A DNA stretch of 17,156 nt. Origin: an uncultured Clostridium sp. (GTDB taxonomy: Bacteria > Bacillota > Clostridia > Lachnospirales > Lachnospiraceae). The notes beneath the pieces were generated by a model. That model did not search any database, was not told the DNA's origin, and saw nothing but the letters and a program-made list of their open reading frames with translations. A program made the position numbers and the translations under genes. Of this stretch, positions 1 to 7,692 are shown piece by piece (the stretch's first letter is position 1; the number at the start of each line of letters is the position of its first letter). The DNA lies in contig USJW01000108.1 in the NCBI GenBank assembly GCA_900555045.1, forward strand, positions 1 through 17,156, in the 5' to 3' direction.

Positions 1-1
1 A

Positions 2-43
2 GCTATTGTTTTAACCAAGGCGAATAAGATCATGGCAATGTAA
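2..43 (+). other. possible 3' end of an upstream reading frame
   Basis: The frame starting at base 2 stays open from the window edge to a TAA at 41-43 and would encode only the last 13 residues of a protein. Nothing in so short a tail identifies a family, and an open run of this length is expected by chance. Bases 44-73 hold no gene; the only structure there is the 8-mer GTAAACAA repeated twice ten bases apart (47-54 and 57-64). Confidence 0.15.
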
Positions 44-73
44 AGTGTAAACAAAAGTAAACAAGTCTCTCGG

Positions 74-116
74 AAAACAGAAACCCCGAAACGCTTGAAA
101 TATCAAGCTTTCAGGG
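74..116 (-). terminator. Rho-independent terminator of the tRNA operon
   Basis: Read on the minus strand, CCCTGAAAGCTTGA pairs with TCAAGCGTTTCGGGG around a TATT loop, with one bulged base. The T-rich run TTTCTGTTTT follows. It lies 11 bases beyond the 3' end of the tRNA-Met gene, the expected place for the end of the Val-Met transcript. Confidence 0.75.
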
Positions 117-127
117 TATTGTATCAG

Positions 128-201
128 TAGCGGAAGGGAGATTTGAACTCTCGACACCACGGGTATGAACCGTGTGCTCTAGCCAACTGAGCTATTCCGC
201 C
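128..201 (-). tRNA. tRNA-Met (anticodon CAT)
   Basis: The minus strand folds as a 74-base cloverleaf. The acceptor GGCGGAA pairs with TTCCGCT (one G-U pair at the end) and is followed by discriminator A. The D arm is AGCTCAGTTGGCTAGAGC, the anticodon loop TTCATAC carries CAT, and the T loop is TTCAAAT. The sequence resembles the elongator tRNA-Met of Firmicutes rather than the initiator. A CAT anticodon could also belong to a lysidine-modified tRNA-Ile, but the body of the molecule argues for Met. The CCA end is not encoded. It is transcribed after tRNA-Val, 17 bases downstream of it. Confidence 0.93.
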
Positions 202-218
202 ATATTAAATTGTTTGGA

Positions 219-291
219 TGGGGCCTACAGGGCTCGAACCTGTGACCCTCTGCTTGTAAGGCAGATGCTCTCCCAGCTGAGCTAAGACCCC
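219..291 (-). tRNA. tRNA-Val (anticodon TAC)
   Basis: The minus strand gives a 73-base cloverleaf. The acceptor GGGGTCT pairs with AGGCCCC and is followed by discriminator A. The D arm is TAGCTCAGCTGGGAGAGCA, and the anticodon stem CTGCC/AAGCAG surrounds loop CTTACAA with anticodon TAC. The T arm contains GTTCGAGC. It reads valine GUA codons and, by wobble, others. CCA is not encoded. It is the first gene of the two-tRNA transcript and lies about 44 bases downstream of the -10 box at 335-340. Confidence 0.95.
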
Positions 292-334
292 GTATCCGGT
301 GAGTCGCATTTGTCTCACTCGCGACTGCTTGAAC

Positions 335-363
335 AGTATATCCCATATCCGGAAAAATGTCAA
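335..363 (-). promoter_or_regulatory. sigma-A promoter of the tRNA-Val/Met operon
   Basis: On the minus strand a perfect TTGACA (-35, bases 358-363) is followed by exactly 17 bases and TATACT (-10, bases 335-340). Transcription would start near 328, giving a leader of roughly 37 bases before tRNA-Val. This is close to consensus, as expected for a stable RNA operon. Confidence 0.85.
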
Positions 364-414
364 TACTTTTTATTCCATTTTTTTATAGAAATTTTCTTAG
401 TGTTTTCACCTATT

Positions 415-450
415 ATATGTTATACTAAGGAAAGAATGATAATGGGAGGG
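415..450 (+). promoter_or_regulatory. probable extended -10 promoter and RBS of the lipid kinase gene
   Basis: TATACT at 421-426 is preceded by TGT at 418-420, making an extended -10 element; no good -35 box is seen at the right spacing. GGGAGGG at 444-450 lies four bases before the ATG at 455 and is the ribosome binding site. The region is very AT-rich compared with the gene that follows. The minus-strand tRNA promoter lies just upstream, so 292-454 is a divergent promoter region with no gene. Confidence 0.55.
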
Positions 451-454
451 TTTC

Positions 455-1381
455 ATGTACTATTTCATTGTGAATCCCAATGCCGGATGCGGGAAGGGCG
501 GCAGGCTCTGGCGGGCCGTTGCCGGGTATCTGGAAAAGCAACAAGTGGAATATGAAGCCTATCTGACGGCAGGAAAAGGCGATGCCCGCAACATTGCCAG
601 GGAATTGACGGAGGGTAAGCGGGAGCCGCGGGTGATTGTGGCTGTAGGAGGAGACGGGACGATGAATGAGGTCCTGGACGGCCTTTCTTTTTGCGGCCCT
701 TTGACCCTGGGATATATCCCGGCGGGATCCGGGAACGACCTGGCCAGAAGCTTGAGGCTGCCGGGAAATCCGGCGAAGGCGTTAAAGCGACTGTTGACGC
801 CGAGGCACTACCGGATGCTGGACTACGGAATCCTGTCCTACGGGACGCAGGAGGTGGGCCACCGGCGGTTTATGGTCAGCGCGGGCATCGGATTTGACGC
901 GGCGGTCTGCCACGACCTGCTGGAGTCAAAGCTGCGTCAGCGGCTCCGCAGGGTGGGGCTTGGCAAGCTTGCTTACCTGATTTCCGGAGCCCGTCAGCTG
1001 TTCAAGTGCAGGCCCTGCAAGGGGTACATTGTACTGGACGGGGTCAAGAAGGTGGAGTTCAACCACATCGCGTTTATTTCCTGCCATATACAGCCCTACG
1101 AGGGCGGCGGCTTCAAGCTGGCCCCCCGGGCGGACTGCAGCGACGGAAAGCTCTCCGTGTGCGTGGTCAGCCAGGCGGCGAGGCGCAAGCTGGTGCCGAT
1201 TCTTTTGGAGTCGCTGACGGGAAGGCACGGGAGGCGCAAAGGCGTGAGAAGCTACGAGTGCAGCGAGATCATAATTCACACGGAGCGGGAGCTCCCGGTA
1301 CACGCGGACGGGGAGAGCTGCGGAATTCAGACGGATCTGCAGCTGGACTGTATCGCGAGAAAAATCCGGATTGTGGGATAA
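455..1381 (+). CDS. diacylglycerol/lipid kinase family protein (YegS/BmrU type)
   Basis: This 308-residue protein belongs to the diacylglycerol kinase catalytic-domain family (YegS/DgkB/BmrU type), which uses ATP to phosphorylate a membrane lipid head group in the cytoplasm. The visible signatures are the N-terminal FIVNPNAGCGKG, the nucleotide-binding GGDGT loop at residues 65-69 and the PAGSGNDLA motif at about residues 89-97. Length is usual for the family (about 290-310). The two halves, an N-terminal nucleotide-binding domain and a C-terminal beta-rich domain, both appear complete. The start is supported by the GGGAGGG four bases upstream. The substrate cannot be fixed from sequence: housekeeping DgkB-like enzymes use diacylglycerol, but several homologues have unknown lipid substrates. 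The gene has its own promoter and is followed by a 110-base gap before ispF. Confidence 0.88.
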   Translation: MYYFIVNPNAGCGKGGRLWRAVAGYLEKQQVEYEAYLTAGKGDARNIARELTEGKREPRVIVAVGGDGTMNEVLDGLSFCGPLTLGYIPAGSGNDLARSLRLPGNPAKALKRLLTPRHYRMLDYGILSYGTQEVGHRRFMVSAGIGFDAAVCHDLLESKLRQRLRRVGLGKLAYLISGARQLFKCRPCKGYIVLDGVKKVEFNHIAFISCHIQPYEGGGFKLAPRADCSDGKLSVCVVSQAARRKLVPILLESLTGRHGRRKGVRSYECSEIIIHTERELPVHADGESCGIQTDLQLDCIARKIRIVG

Positions 1382-1491
1382 TACTATGGCACGGGGGTCG
1401 GTGCAGCGGCGTATGGCGCAGCTGCGGGGCGCCCGTTGTCTGATTTACGGACAAGATACAGATTATTTATTTCGAAAGGAAGAACGTATAT

Positions 1492-2049
1492 ATGAGAGTA
1501 GGACAGGGATACGACGTGCACCGCCTGGTGGAGGGGCGCGATCTGATACTGGGGGGCGTGACGGTTCCCTATGAAAAGGGCCTCTTGGGCCACTCGGACG
1601 CCGACGTGCTGGTGCATGCGGTGATGGACGCGCTTCTGGGCGCGGCCGCGCTGGGGGACATCGGACAGCACTTTCCGGACACGGACCCGGCGTACAAGGG
1701 AATCTCCAGCATCGAGCTCTTAAAGCATGTGGGCGCGCTCCTGGAGGAGAAGGGCTATGTGGTGGAGAACATCGACGCCACAGTGATCGCCCAGCGGCCC
1801 AAGCTGGCAGCCTTCCGGCCGCAGATGGCGGCCAATATCGCAGAGGCTCTGCACCTTGAGGTTGGGCGGGTCAGCGTGAAGGCCACCACCGAGGAGGGAC
1901 TCGGCTTTACAGGCAGCGGAGAGGGCATCGCAGCACAGGCAATTACCTTATTGACGGAAGTGGCCGACTACTGCTATGATAATAGAATGATTGAAACCGG
2001 CTGCGGCGGCTGTGGCGGCTGCCAGAGAGACGGCGAAACGGAAATGTAA
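1492..2049 (+). CDS. ispF: 2-C-methyl-D-erythritol 2,4-cyclodiphosphate synthase with Cys-rich tail
   Basis: IspF converts 4-diphosphocytidyl-methylerythritol 2-phosphate to the cyclic diphosphate, releasing CMP, in the MEP pathway to isoprenoids. The divalent-metal ligands D8, H10 and H42 are present in GYDVH and in the segment after LLGHSDAD, and ATTEEGLGFTG is the conserved C-terminal signature. The family is usually about 155-160 residues. This protein has 185, because about 28 residues follow the normal end (after LLTEV) and contain YCYD and a CGGCGGC run. The tail has no stop-codon or frameshift artefact: it is continuous with the core in one frame. The RBS AAAGGAAG lies before the ATG. 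The gene leads the ispF-cysS-mrnC-rlmB run. The enzyme call is firm; the role of the tail is unknown. Confidence 0.95.
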   Translation: MRVGQGYDVHRLVEGRDLILGGVTVPYEKGLLGHSDADVLVHAVMDALLGAAALGDIGQHFPDTDPAYKGISSIELLKHVGALLEEKGYVVENIDATVIAQRPKLAAFRPQMAANIAEALHLEVGRVSVKATTEEGLGFTGSGEGIAAQAITLLTEVADYCYDNRMIETGCGGCGGCQRDGETEM

Positions 2050-2069
2050 AAAACCGAGGAGATAAGAGT

Positions 2070-3479
2070 ATGAAGATATTTAACACGCTGAGCAGAAGAA
2101 AAGAAGAGTTTGTTCCGCTGACCCCGGGTGTCGTGAAGATGTATGTCTGCGGCCCCACAGTCTACAATTTTATCCACATCGGAAACGCCAGGCCGATGAT
2201 CGTGTTCGACACGGTGCGCCGGTATTTTGAGTACAAGGGCTACGATGTGCAGTACGTGTCCAATTTCACGGATGTGGACGACAAGATCATCAAGAAAGCC
2301 ATCGAGGAGGGCGTGGACGCGGATACCATCTCCAAGCGCTATATCGCAGAGTGCAAGAAGGACATGGCGTCCATGAACGTGAAGCCCGCCACCGTACACC
2401 CGCTGGCCACGGAGGAGATCTGCGGCATGCTGGATATGATCGGCACCCTGATCGAGAAGGGCCATGCCTATGTGGCGGCTGACGGGACGGTGTATTTCCG
2501 CACCAGCTCCTTCAAGGAGTACGGCAAGCTGTCCCACAAGAATCTGGAGGATTTACAGTCCGGTTTCCGCGAGATCAAGGTGACCGGCGAGGAGGGCAAG
2601 GAGGATCCAAACGATTTCGTGCTCTGGAAGCCCAAGAAGGAGGGCGAGCCCTACTGGGAGTCCCCCTGGTGCCAGGGCCGTCCCGGCTGGCACATCGAGT
2701 GCTCCGTGATGTCCAAGAAGTACTTAGGCGAGCAGATCGACATCCATGCGGGCGGCGAGGACTTAATCTTCCCGCACCACGAGAACGAGATCGCCCAGAG
2801 TGAGTCCGCAAACGGAAAGCCCTTTGCGACCTACTGGATGCACAACGCATTCTTAAACATTGACAACAGGAAGATGTCCAAATCCCTGGGCAACTTCTTT
2901 ACCGTGAGAGAGATCGGCGAGAAGTATGACCTGCAGGTGCTGCGCTTCTTTATGCTGAGCGCCCACTACCGCAGCCCGTTAAACTTCAGCGCCGAGCTGA
3001 TGGAGGCCTCCAAGAACGGCTTAGAGCGCATCGTCAACTGCGTGGATAAGCTGCGCAGCCTGGAGGCGAAGGCTGTGGGCGCCGCCGAGACCTGCGAGGA
3101 GCAGAACCGGATGGCGGAGGCGGACGGCCTGCGCCGGAAGTATGAGGCGGCCATGGAGGACGATTTCAACACCGCGGACGCAATCTCCGCCGTGTTCGAG
3201 GTGGTGAAGCTGGCCAACTCCACCGCAAACGACGACAGCACCAAGGCCTATGTCTCCTACATGAAGAAGATGATCGAGGAGCTCTGCGACGTGCTTGGCA
3301 TCATCACCGAGAAGAAGGAAGAGGTTCTGGACGCTGAGGTGGAGGAGATGATCGCCGCCAGACAGCAGGCGCGCAAGGACCGCAATTTTGCGCTGGCAGA
3401 TGAGATCCGCGCGAAGCTTCTGGACATGGGCATCGTGCTGGAGGACACCAGAGAGGGCGTAAAGTGGAAGAGAGTGTAG
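2070..3479 (+). CDS. cysS: cysteinyl-tRNA synthetase
   Basis: This class I aminoacyl-tRNA synthetase charges tRNA-Cys with cysteine in the cytoplasm. At 469 residues it matches the usual length. The HIGN adenylate motif is at residues 36-39 and KMSKS at 268-272. The likely zinc ligands of the cysteine-selecting site are C27 (in VCGPT), C211 (in WHIECS), H236 and E240 (in HHENE), at family positions. The C-terminal part carries the helical DALR-type domain and the RNFALADEIR segment typical of bacterial CysRS. GAGGAG lies about 8 bases before the ATG. It follows ispF by 20 bases, and its 3' end overlaps the start of mrnC by 16 bases, suggesting one transcript with coupled translation. Confidence 0.98.
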   Translation: MKIFNTLSRRKEEFVPLTPGVVKMYVCGPTVYNFIHIGNARPMIVFDTVRRYFEYKGYDVQYVSNFTDVDDKIIKKAIEEGVDADTISKRYIAECKKDMASMNVKPATVHPLATEEICGMLDMIGTLIEKGHAYVAADGTVYFRTSSFKEYGKLSHKNLEDLQSGFREIKVTGEEGKEDPNDFVLWKPKKEGEPYWESPWCQGRPGWHIECSVMSKKYLGEQIDIHAGGEDLIFPHHENEIAQSESANGKPFATYWMHNAFLNIDNRKMSKSLGNFFTVREIGEKYDLQVLRFFMLSAHYRSPLNFSAELMEASKNGLERIVNCVDKLRSLEAKAVGAAETCEEQNRMAEADGLRRKYEAAMEDDFNTADAISAVFEVVKLANSTANDDSTKAYVSYMKKMIEELCDVLGIITEKKEEVLDAEVEEMIAARQQARKDRNFALADEIRAKLLDMGIVLEDTREGVKWKRV

Positions 3480-3943
3480 CTTTAGCGGAATTTCTGGAAT
3501 ATTATAGGAAGAGCATGGATCTTCAGCCGGTGGATGTGCGCACCTACTCTCCGCTGGTGCTGGCCTACATCGGGGACGCGGTGTATGAGCTGATGATCCG
3601 CTCCAAGGTGATCAACCGGGGCAGCATGCAGGTGAACAAGATGCACAAGCACAGCGCGGCGCTGGTGAAGGCCTCCGCCCAGGCGCAGATGATAAAGACG
3701 CTGGAGGAAGAGCTGACGGAGGAGGAATTAGCGGTCTACAAGCGGGGCCGCAACGCCAAATCCGCCACCATGGCCAAGAACGCCACCATGATCGACTACC
3801 GCATGGCCACCGGGTTTGAGGCCCTGGTGGGGTGGCTGTTTCTCACCGGGGCGTACGAGCGCCTGGTGGAGCTGGTGAGCGGCGGTCTAAAGCGCTCCGG
3901 GCTTTTGACCCAGCCGGAGGATAAAGGAGAACAACCGACATGA
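3464..3943 (+). CDS. mrnC: Mini-ribonuclease III
   Basis: Mini-III is a dimeric RNase III-type nuclease without the double-stranded RNA-binding domain; in Bacillus it trims the ends of the 23S rRNA precursor. The 159-residue protein has the catalytic helix YIGDAVYE (D38), the family signature GRNAKSATMAKNA and the second acidic segment FEALVGWLFL (E119). The start shown is a GTG inside the end of cysS, preceded by GAGAGGG. An ATG at 3515 is a possible alternative and would give a length closer to Bacillus MrnC. The stop TGA overlaps the rlmB ATG (ATGA), so the two rRNA-modifying genes are probably translationally coupled. Confidence 0.93.
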   Translation: MEESVALAEFLEYYRKSMDLQPVDVRTYSPLVLAYIGDAVYELMIRSKVINRGSMQVNKMHKHSAALVKASAQAQMIKTLEEELTEEELAVYKRGRNAKSATMAKNATMIDYRMATGFEALVGWLFLTGAYERLVELVSGGLKRSGLLTQPEDKGEQPT

Positions 3944-4680
3944 GATATGAAGAACTGACCATAGAGGGGCGCAACGCGGTTTTGGAGGCGTTCCGGTCCG
4001 GCAAGACCATCGACAAGGTGTTTGTCCTGGACGGCTGCCAGGACGGCCCGGTGCGCACCATCGTCCGGGAGGCGAAGAAGCACGACGCCATCCTGAATTT
4101 CGTGGCCCGGGAGCGGCTGGACCAGATGTCCGAGACCGGAAAGCATCAGGGCGTGATCGCCTACGCGGCGGCCTACGAGTACGCCGAGGTGGACGACCTG
4201 CTTAAGGCAGCTGAGGAGAAGGGCGAGCCCCCGTTCCTCATCCTTTTGGACGGGATCGAGGATCCCCATAATCTGGGAGCAATTATCCGAACTGCAAACC
4301 TCGCGGGCGCCCACGGGGTGATTATCCCCAAGCGGCGCGCGGTAGGGCTGACGGCCACGGTGGCGAAGACCTCCGCCGGGGCGCTCAACTACACGCCGGT
4401 GGCCAAGGTGACCAACCTGACCGCCACCATGGAGGAGCTCAAAAAGAAGGGCATGTGGTTCGTCTGCGCGGACATGGGCGGCGAGCTGATGTACCGCTTG
4501 AATTTAAAGGGCCCCATCGGCCTGGTCATCGGAAACGAGGGCGAGGGCGTGGGCAAGCTGGTAAAAGAACACTGCGATATGGTAGCCTCCATCCCCATGA
4601 AGGGGGATATCGATTCGCTGAACGCCTCGGTAGCGGCCGGAGTTCTGGCCTACGAGATCGTCCGGCAGCGCATGAGCTGA
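3940..4680 (+). CDS. rlmB: 23S rRNA (guanosine-2'-O-)-methyltransferase RlmB (TrmH/SpoU family)
   Basis: RlmB transfers a methyl group from S-adenosylmethionine to the 2'-O of a guanosine in 23S rRNA (Gm2251 in E. coli). The 246-residue protein has the N-terminal substrate-binding domain (EGRNAVLEAF near the start) and the three SPOUT trefoil-knot motifs. These are DPHNLGAIIRTANLAG (about 108-123), LVIGNEGEGV (about 194-203, with N199 and E200) and SLNASVAAGVLAYE (about 226-239, with N228). Length is standard. It overlaps mrnC by four bases and ends the housekeeping run; a 53-base gap precedes the next gene. Close relatives such as YacO are treated as the same family; the exact target base is inferred. 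Confidence 0.93.
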   Translation: MRYEELTIEGRNAVLEAFRSGKTIDKVFVLDGCQDGPVRTIVREAKKHDAILNFVARERLDQMSETGKHQGVIAYAAAYEYAEVDDLLKAAEEKGEPPFLILLDGIEDPHNLGAIIRTANLAGAHGVIIPKRRAVGLTATVAKTSAGALNYTPVAKVTNLTATMEELKKKGMWFVCADMGGELMYRLNLKGPIGLVIGNEGEGVGKLVKEHCDMVASIPMKGDIDSLNASVAAGVLAYEIVRQRMS

Positions 4681-4733
4681 CCGGCCTGCGGTTTACGCTG
4701 CGGGCGGCAGGAGTAAAGGGACGGTGTTAGTAT

Positions 4734-5750
4734 ATGAATAGAAAGGCGATTATCCTATCACTGACGGCGCTCGCGCTGTCGGTGAACGCGGTGGGCTGCA
4801 GCGGCGGCGCGCGCGCAGTTGGGACGGATGAGGCGGCGGCTTCCACCGTTTTGGCGGTCTCGGCGGAAACGTCGGGGGCAGGAGGCCAGGAACTGGCGGT
4901 CATCGAGGACCAGCTGGTTCCGCTCTACAGCAAGCCCGCGGGCAGCTACGTGCGCACGCCCATCGCCTCCGGGACCGTGACCTACGGGAACAATCTGGCA
5001 AAGCTGGACGCCTCCAACACGGCGGAGGGGTACATCATGCTAAAGTACTTAGGGAGCAACCCCAAGATCAAGGTGTAGATCACCAGGAGCGGTTCCACCA
5101 CCTATACATACGATCTGAACAACAGCGGCGTCTACGAGGTGTTTCCGCTGTCGGACGGGAGCGGAACCTATCAGGTGAAGGTGTTCGAGAATGTCTCGGG
5201 CAACCAGTACACCCAGGCGTTCAGTCAGGACGTGAGCGCGAACATCACCAACGAGTTCGGCCCGTTCCTCTACCCGAACCAGTACGTGAACTTCAACGAG
5301 TCCAGCGCGGCGGTGCAGACCGGCGCTGAGATCTCTGCGGGAGCGGCCACGCAGCTGGATGTGGTCGCGGACATTTACAACTATGTGATCAACAATATCA
5401 CCTACGACACGGCCAAGGCGGCCTCCGTGCAGTCCGGCTATCTGCCGAACGTGGACGTGGTGCTGGCCCAGAAGAGCGGAATCTGCTTTGATTACGCGGC
5501 GCTGATGACGGCCATGCTGCGCTCCCAGGACATCCCCACCAAGCTGGTGGTGGGCTACACGGGAAACCTTTACCATGCGTGGATCAACGTGTACCTGGAC
5601 GGCCAGGGGTGGGTGGACAATATCATCTACTTTGACGGCCAGGACTGGAAGCTGATGGATCCCACCTTTGCCTCAAACGGAAAGCAGAGCGCGGAGATCA
5701 TGCAGTACATCGGCGACGGTTCCAACTATCAGGCCAAGTACAGCTATTGA
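4734..5750 (+). pseudogene. transglutaminase-like lipoprotein interrupted by an in-frame TAG at codon 115
   Basis: One frame runs from ATG 4734 to TGA 5750 (338 codons) with a single TAG at 5076-5078, between KIKV and ITRSG. The N-terminus is a lipoprotein signal peptide: MNRK, a hydrophobic stretch, and a lipobox-like NAVGC with the lipidated Cys at about residue 22. A beta-rich segment spans the TAG. The C-terminal half is a transglutaminase-like domain with the expected triad: C251 in GICFDYAALM, H281 in LYHAW and D309 in MDPTF. Such surface proteins cleave or cross-link peptides or act as papain-like amidases. There is no further stop or frameshift, so the break is either a recent C-to-T change (CAG to TAG), a sequencing error or readthrough. 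As read, the product would be a 114-residue lipoprotein without the catalytic domain. The gene ends 31 bases before the PilC-like gene, so it probably leads the pilus operon. Confidence 0.8.
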
Positions 5751-5781
5751 CAATCGCGGGATACCGGGGGATTCGTTTACC

Positions 5782-6837
5782 ATGAAAAAGCCAGAAAAAT
5801 GTTATCAATATTCGTACCAGGAGCTGTCGGCCTTCTGCCTGCAGATCGGCCTTCTGCTGGAGGCCGCGGTGCCCCTCGACGAGGGACTCTCCATTATGGC
5901 GGAGGACGCGGGGAGCGAGGATGAGAAAGAGCTCCTTCTGTACATGGCCGAGGGCGCGGAGCTGGGGGACCCGTTTTTCAAGGTTTTGGAGGACGCGGGC
6001 ACATTTCCCTCCTACGTGGTGCGCATGGCCAAGCTGGGCCAGCAGTCCGGAACTCTGGACCAGATGATGAAGTCGCTCTCCGACTACTATGAGAAGGAGC
6101 ACCGGCTGCTCATCAACGTGAAGAACGCCCTGACCTACCCGGTCATGATGGTGCTCATGCTGCTGGTGGTGCTGTTCGTGCTGTTTTCCCGGGTGATGCC
6201 GGTCTTTGACCAGGTCTATGAGCAGCTGGGGGCGAAGATGTCCCCCGCGGCCCAGTCGGCTATCCGCCTGGGCGGCGTGTTCAGCGGCGCGGCCCTGGTT
6301 GCCTTCGCGGTGATCTTTGTCGTGGTCCTCTGCGTCTGGGCGGCGGCGCGCCTGGGACACAAGCTGTCCCTGGTGGACAAAATGGTTAATTATGTAAAAA
6401 ATCACAGCAACATCGCCACGGCCATCGCCAACCGGCGGTTCACCTCCGTGCTGGCGCTGACCTTAAAGAGCGGCATGGAGCTGGAGAAGGGGCTGGAGTT
6501 GGCCGGAGAGCTGGTGGACAACCAGAAGGTGGCCGGGCAGATTAAAAAATGCGGCGAGGCCCTGGAGACCGGGGCCAGCTACTATCAGGCCATGAAGGAT
6601 ACGGGCCTGTTTAACGGCTTCTATGTGCAGATGATCAAGGTGGGCAGCCGCAGCGGGCGCCTGGACGCGGTGATGGAGGAGATCTCCCAGGACTTTGAGG
6701 AGGCGGCCGACCAGTCCATGGACAACATGCTGGCGCGGTTTGAGCCCACGATTGTGGCGGTGCTGTCCGTGTCCGTGGGTCTGGTGCTGCTGTCGGTGAT
6801 GCTGCCCCTTGTGGGCGTGCTGGCGGCCGTCGGATGA
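5782..6837 (+). CDS. type IV pilus/type II secretion inner-membrane platform protein (PilC/GspF family)
   Basis: This 351-residue integral membrane protein has the duplicated GspF arrangement. The first cytoplasmic F domain (about 10-115, with GLLLEAAVPLDEGL) is followed by TM segments around 118-140 and 170-190. The second F domain (about 215-325, with LKSGMELEKGL and MIKVGSRSGRLD) is followed by a C-terminal TM. In pili and type II secretion it forms the membrane base on which the motor ATPase acts. The ATG at 5782 is preferred over an upstream start at 5668, because the longer version would overlap the previous gene by over 80 bases and add a Pro/Arg-rich non-family N-terminus. GGGGG at 5766-5770 serves as the RBS. 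Only one such gene is present, and it should work with the ATPase at 8855. Confidence 0.92.
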   Translation: MKKPEKCYQYSYQELSAFCLQIGLLLEAAVPLDEGLSIMAEDAGSEDEKELLLYMAEGAELGDPFFKVLEDAGTFPSYVVRMAKLGQQSGTLDQMMKSLSDYYEKEHRLLINVKNALTYPVMMVLMLLVVLFVLFSRVMPVFDQVYEQLGAKMSPAAQSAIRLGGVFSGAALVAFAVIFVVVLCVWAAARLGHKLSLVDKMVNYVKNHSNIATAIANRRFTSVLALTLKSGMELEKGLELAGELVDNQKVAGQIKKCGEALETGASYYQAMKDTGLFNGFYVQMIKVGSRSGRLDAVMEEISQDFEEAADQSMDNMLARFEPTIVAVLSVSVGLVLLSVMLPLVGVLAAVG

Positions 6838-6847
6838 GGAAATGTGA

Positions 6848-7195
6848 ATGAGAATTGAGAGACAAAGAAGAGAGAGAAGCCAGGTGCGGGGATATCTGCT
6901 GTCGGCGGCAGCCCTCCTTCTCCTTGTGGCCGTGTTCACGGCCGGCGCGCTGACCTTTGCGGGGAAGGCGGGGAAAAAGGGGGAGGAGTCGTTAAGGCGG
7001 GCGGTGACCCGGGCTTCCGTCCAGTGCTACGCCATCGAGGGGCGCTATCCGCCCAGCGTGGAGTACCTGGAGGAGAACTACGGGATCCACATTGACCGGG
7101 ACCGTTATCATGTGTTTTACAACGGTTTTGCGTCCAACGTGATGCCGGAGATCACCATCAACCCCATTGAGGACAGACAGGAGGCGCGCAGATGA
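6848..7195 (+). CDS. small single-TM pseudopilin-like protein
   Basis: The 115-residue protein has a basic N-terminus (RIERQRRERSQ), one hydrophobic helix (about 15-38) and a small extracytoplasmic domain containing the segment EGRYPPSVEYLEENYGI. This layout, and the position directly after the PilC-like gene, suggest a minor pilin-like component. There is no canonical prepilin peptidase site: the Gly before the helix (RG-YLLSA) is not followed by Glu at +5. GAGGAAAT just before the ATG at 6848 is the RBS; an earlier ATG at 6842 is followed at once by TGA. The gene overlaps the next by four bases (ATGA). I do not assign a named family. Confidence 0.75.
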   Translation: MRIERQRRERSQVRGYLLSAAALLLLVAVFTAGALTFAGKAGKKGEESLRRAVTRASVQCYAIEGRYPPSVEYLEENYGIHIDRDRYHVFYNGFASNVMPEITINPIEDRQEARR

Positions 7196-7692
7196 ACCGG
7201 AGGGCGGCGGCGAGAAGAGGCAACAAAATGAACGTGCTTTTCACCAGCCTGCTGTTCCTGGTGTTCATTCTGTGCGCTCTTTTTACGGTTTTGATCGGAA
7301 GCCGCGTCTATGAGAACATCACGCAGCGCAGCAACCGCAATTTCACCGGGACCACGGCGCTCAGCTACATCGCCAACAAGGTCCGCCAGGGGGACCGGGA
7401 GGGCATGGCCGAGGTGCGCGAGATTGAGGGCACGCCGGTGCTGGTGCTGGGCCAGGAGGTGAACGGGACCCGCTACGAGACGTGGATCTACTTCCGGGAC
7501 GGCTCGGTGAAGGAGCTGTTCGCAAACCCGGAGAGCGGGCTTACGCTTTCTGACGGGCTGAAAATTTTGGAGTGCGAGGGGTTGGAGCTGTCCATGGAGG
7601 ACCGGCTCTTAACCGTGAAGACGCTGGGCGAGGGCGGAGGAAGCTTAAGACTGTACTTGAGAAGCGGAGGTGTCTGGGACAATGAGTGGTAG
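7192..7692 (+). CDS. single-TM pilus-locus protein, possibly DUF4860
   Basis: The 166-residue protein begins with a basic stretch (NRRAAARRGNK), then one long hydrophobic helix (about 13-36) and a beta-rich outer domain with repeated short strands. From memory it resembles the DUF4860 proteins found in clostridial pilus-like operons; this was not checked. There is no Gly-x4-Glu prepilin signature. It overlaps the gene before it by four bases and the gene after it by 11, which indicates translational coupling and a role in the same complex. An internal ATG at 7228 would shorten the basic N-terminus but leaves the helix intact. Confidence 0.72.
   Translation: MNRRAAARRGNKMNVLFTSLLFLVFILCALFTVLIGSRVYENITQRSNRNFTGTTALSYIANKVRQGDREGMAEVREIEGTPVLVLGQEVNGTRYETWIYFRDGSVKELFANPESGLTLSDGLKILECEGLELSMEDRLLTVKTLGEGGGSLRLYLRSGGVWDNEW

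Noticed and set aside
1436..1470. Possible promoter TTGTCT with an AT-rich -10 before ispF
   Set aside because: No hexamer resembling TATAAT lies 16-18 bases after the TTGTCT, so it is not reported as a feature.
5076..5078. Pyrrolysine insertion at the TAG
   Set aside because: There is no pylT/pylS gene in the window and no reason for pyrrolysine in this protein; a CAG-to-TAG change is simpler. Left open only as a genome-wide check.
5668..5781. Upstream extension of the PilC-like protein
   Set aside because: It would overlap the transglutaminase gene by over 80 bases and adds a non-family N-terminus; the ATG at 5782 has a G-rich RBS and fits the family.
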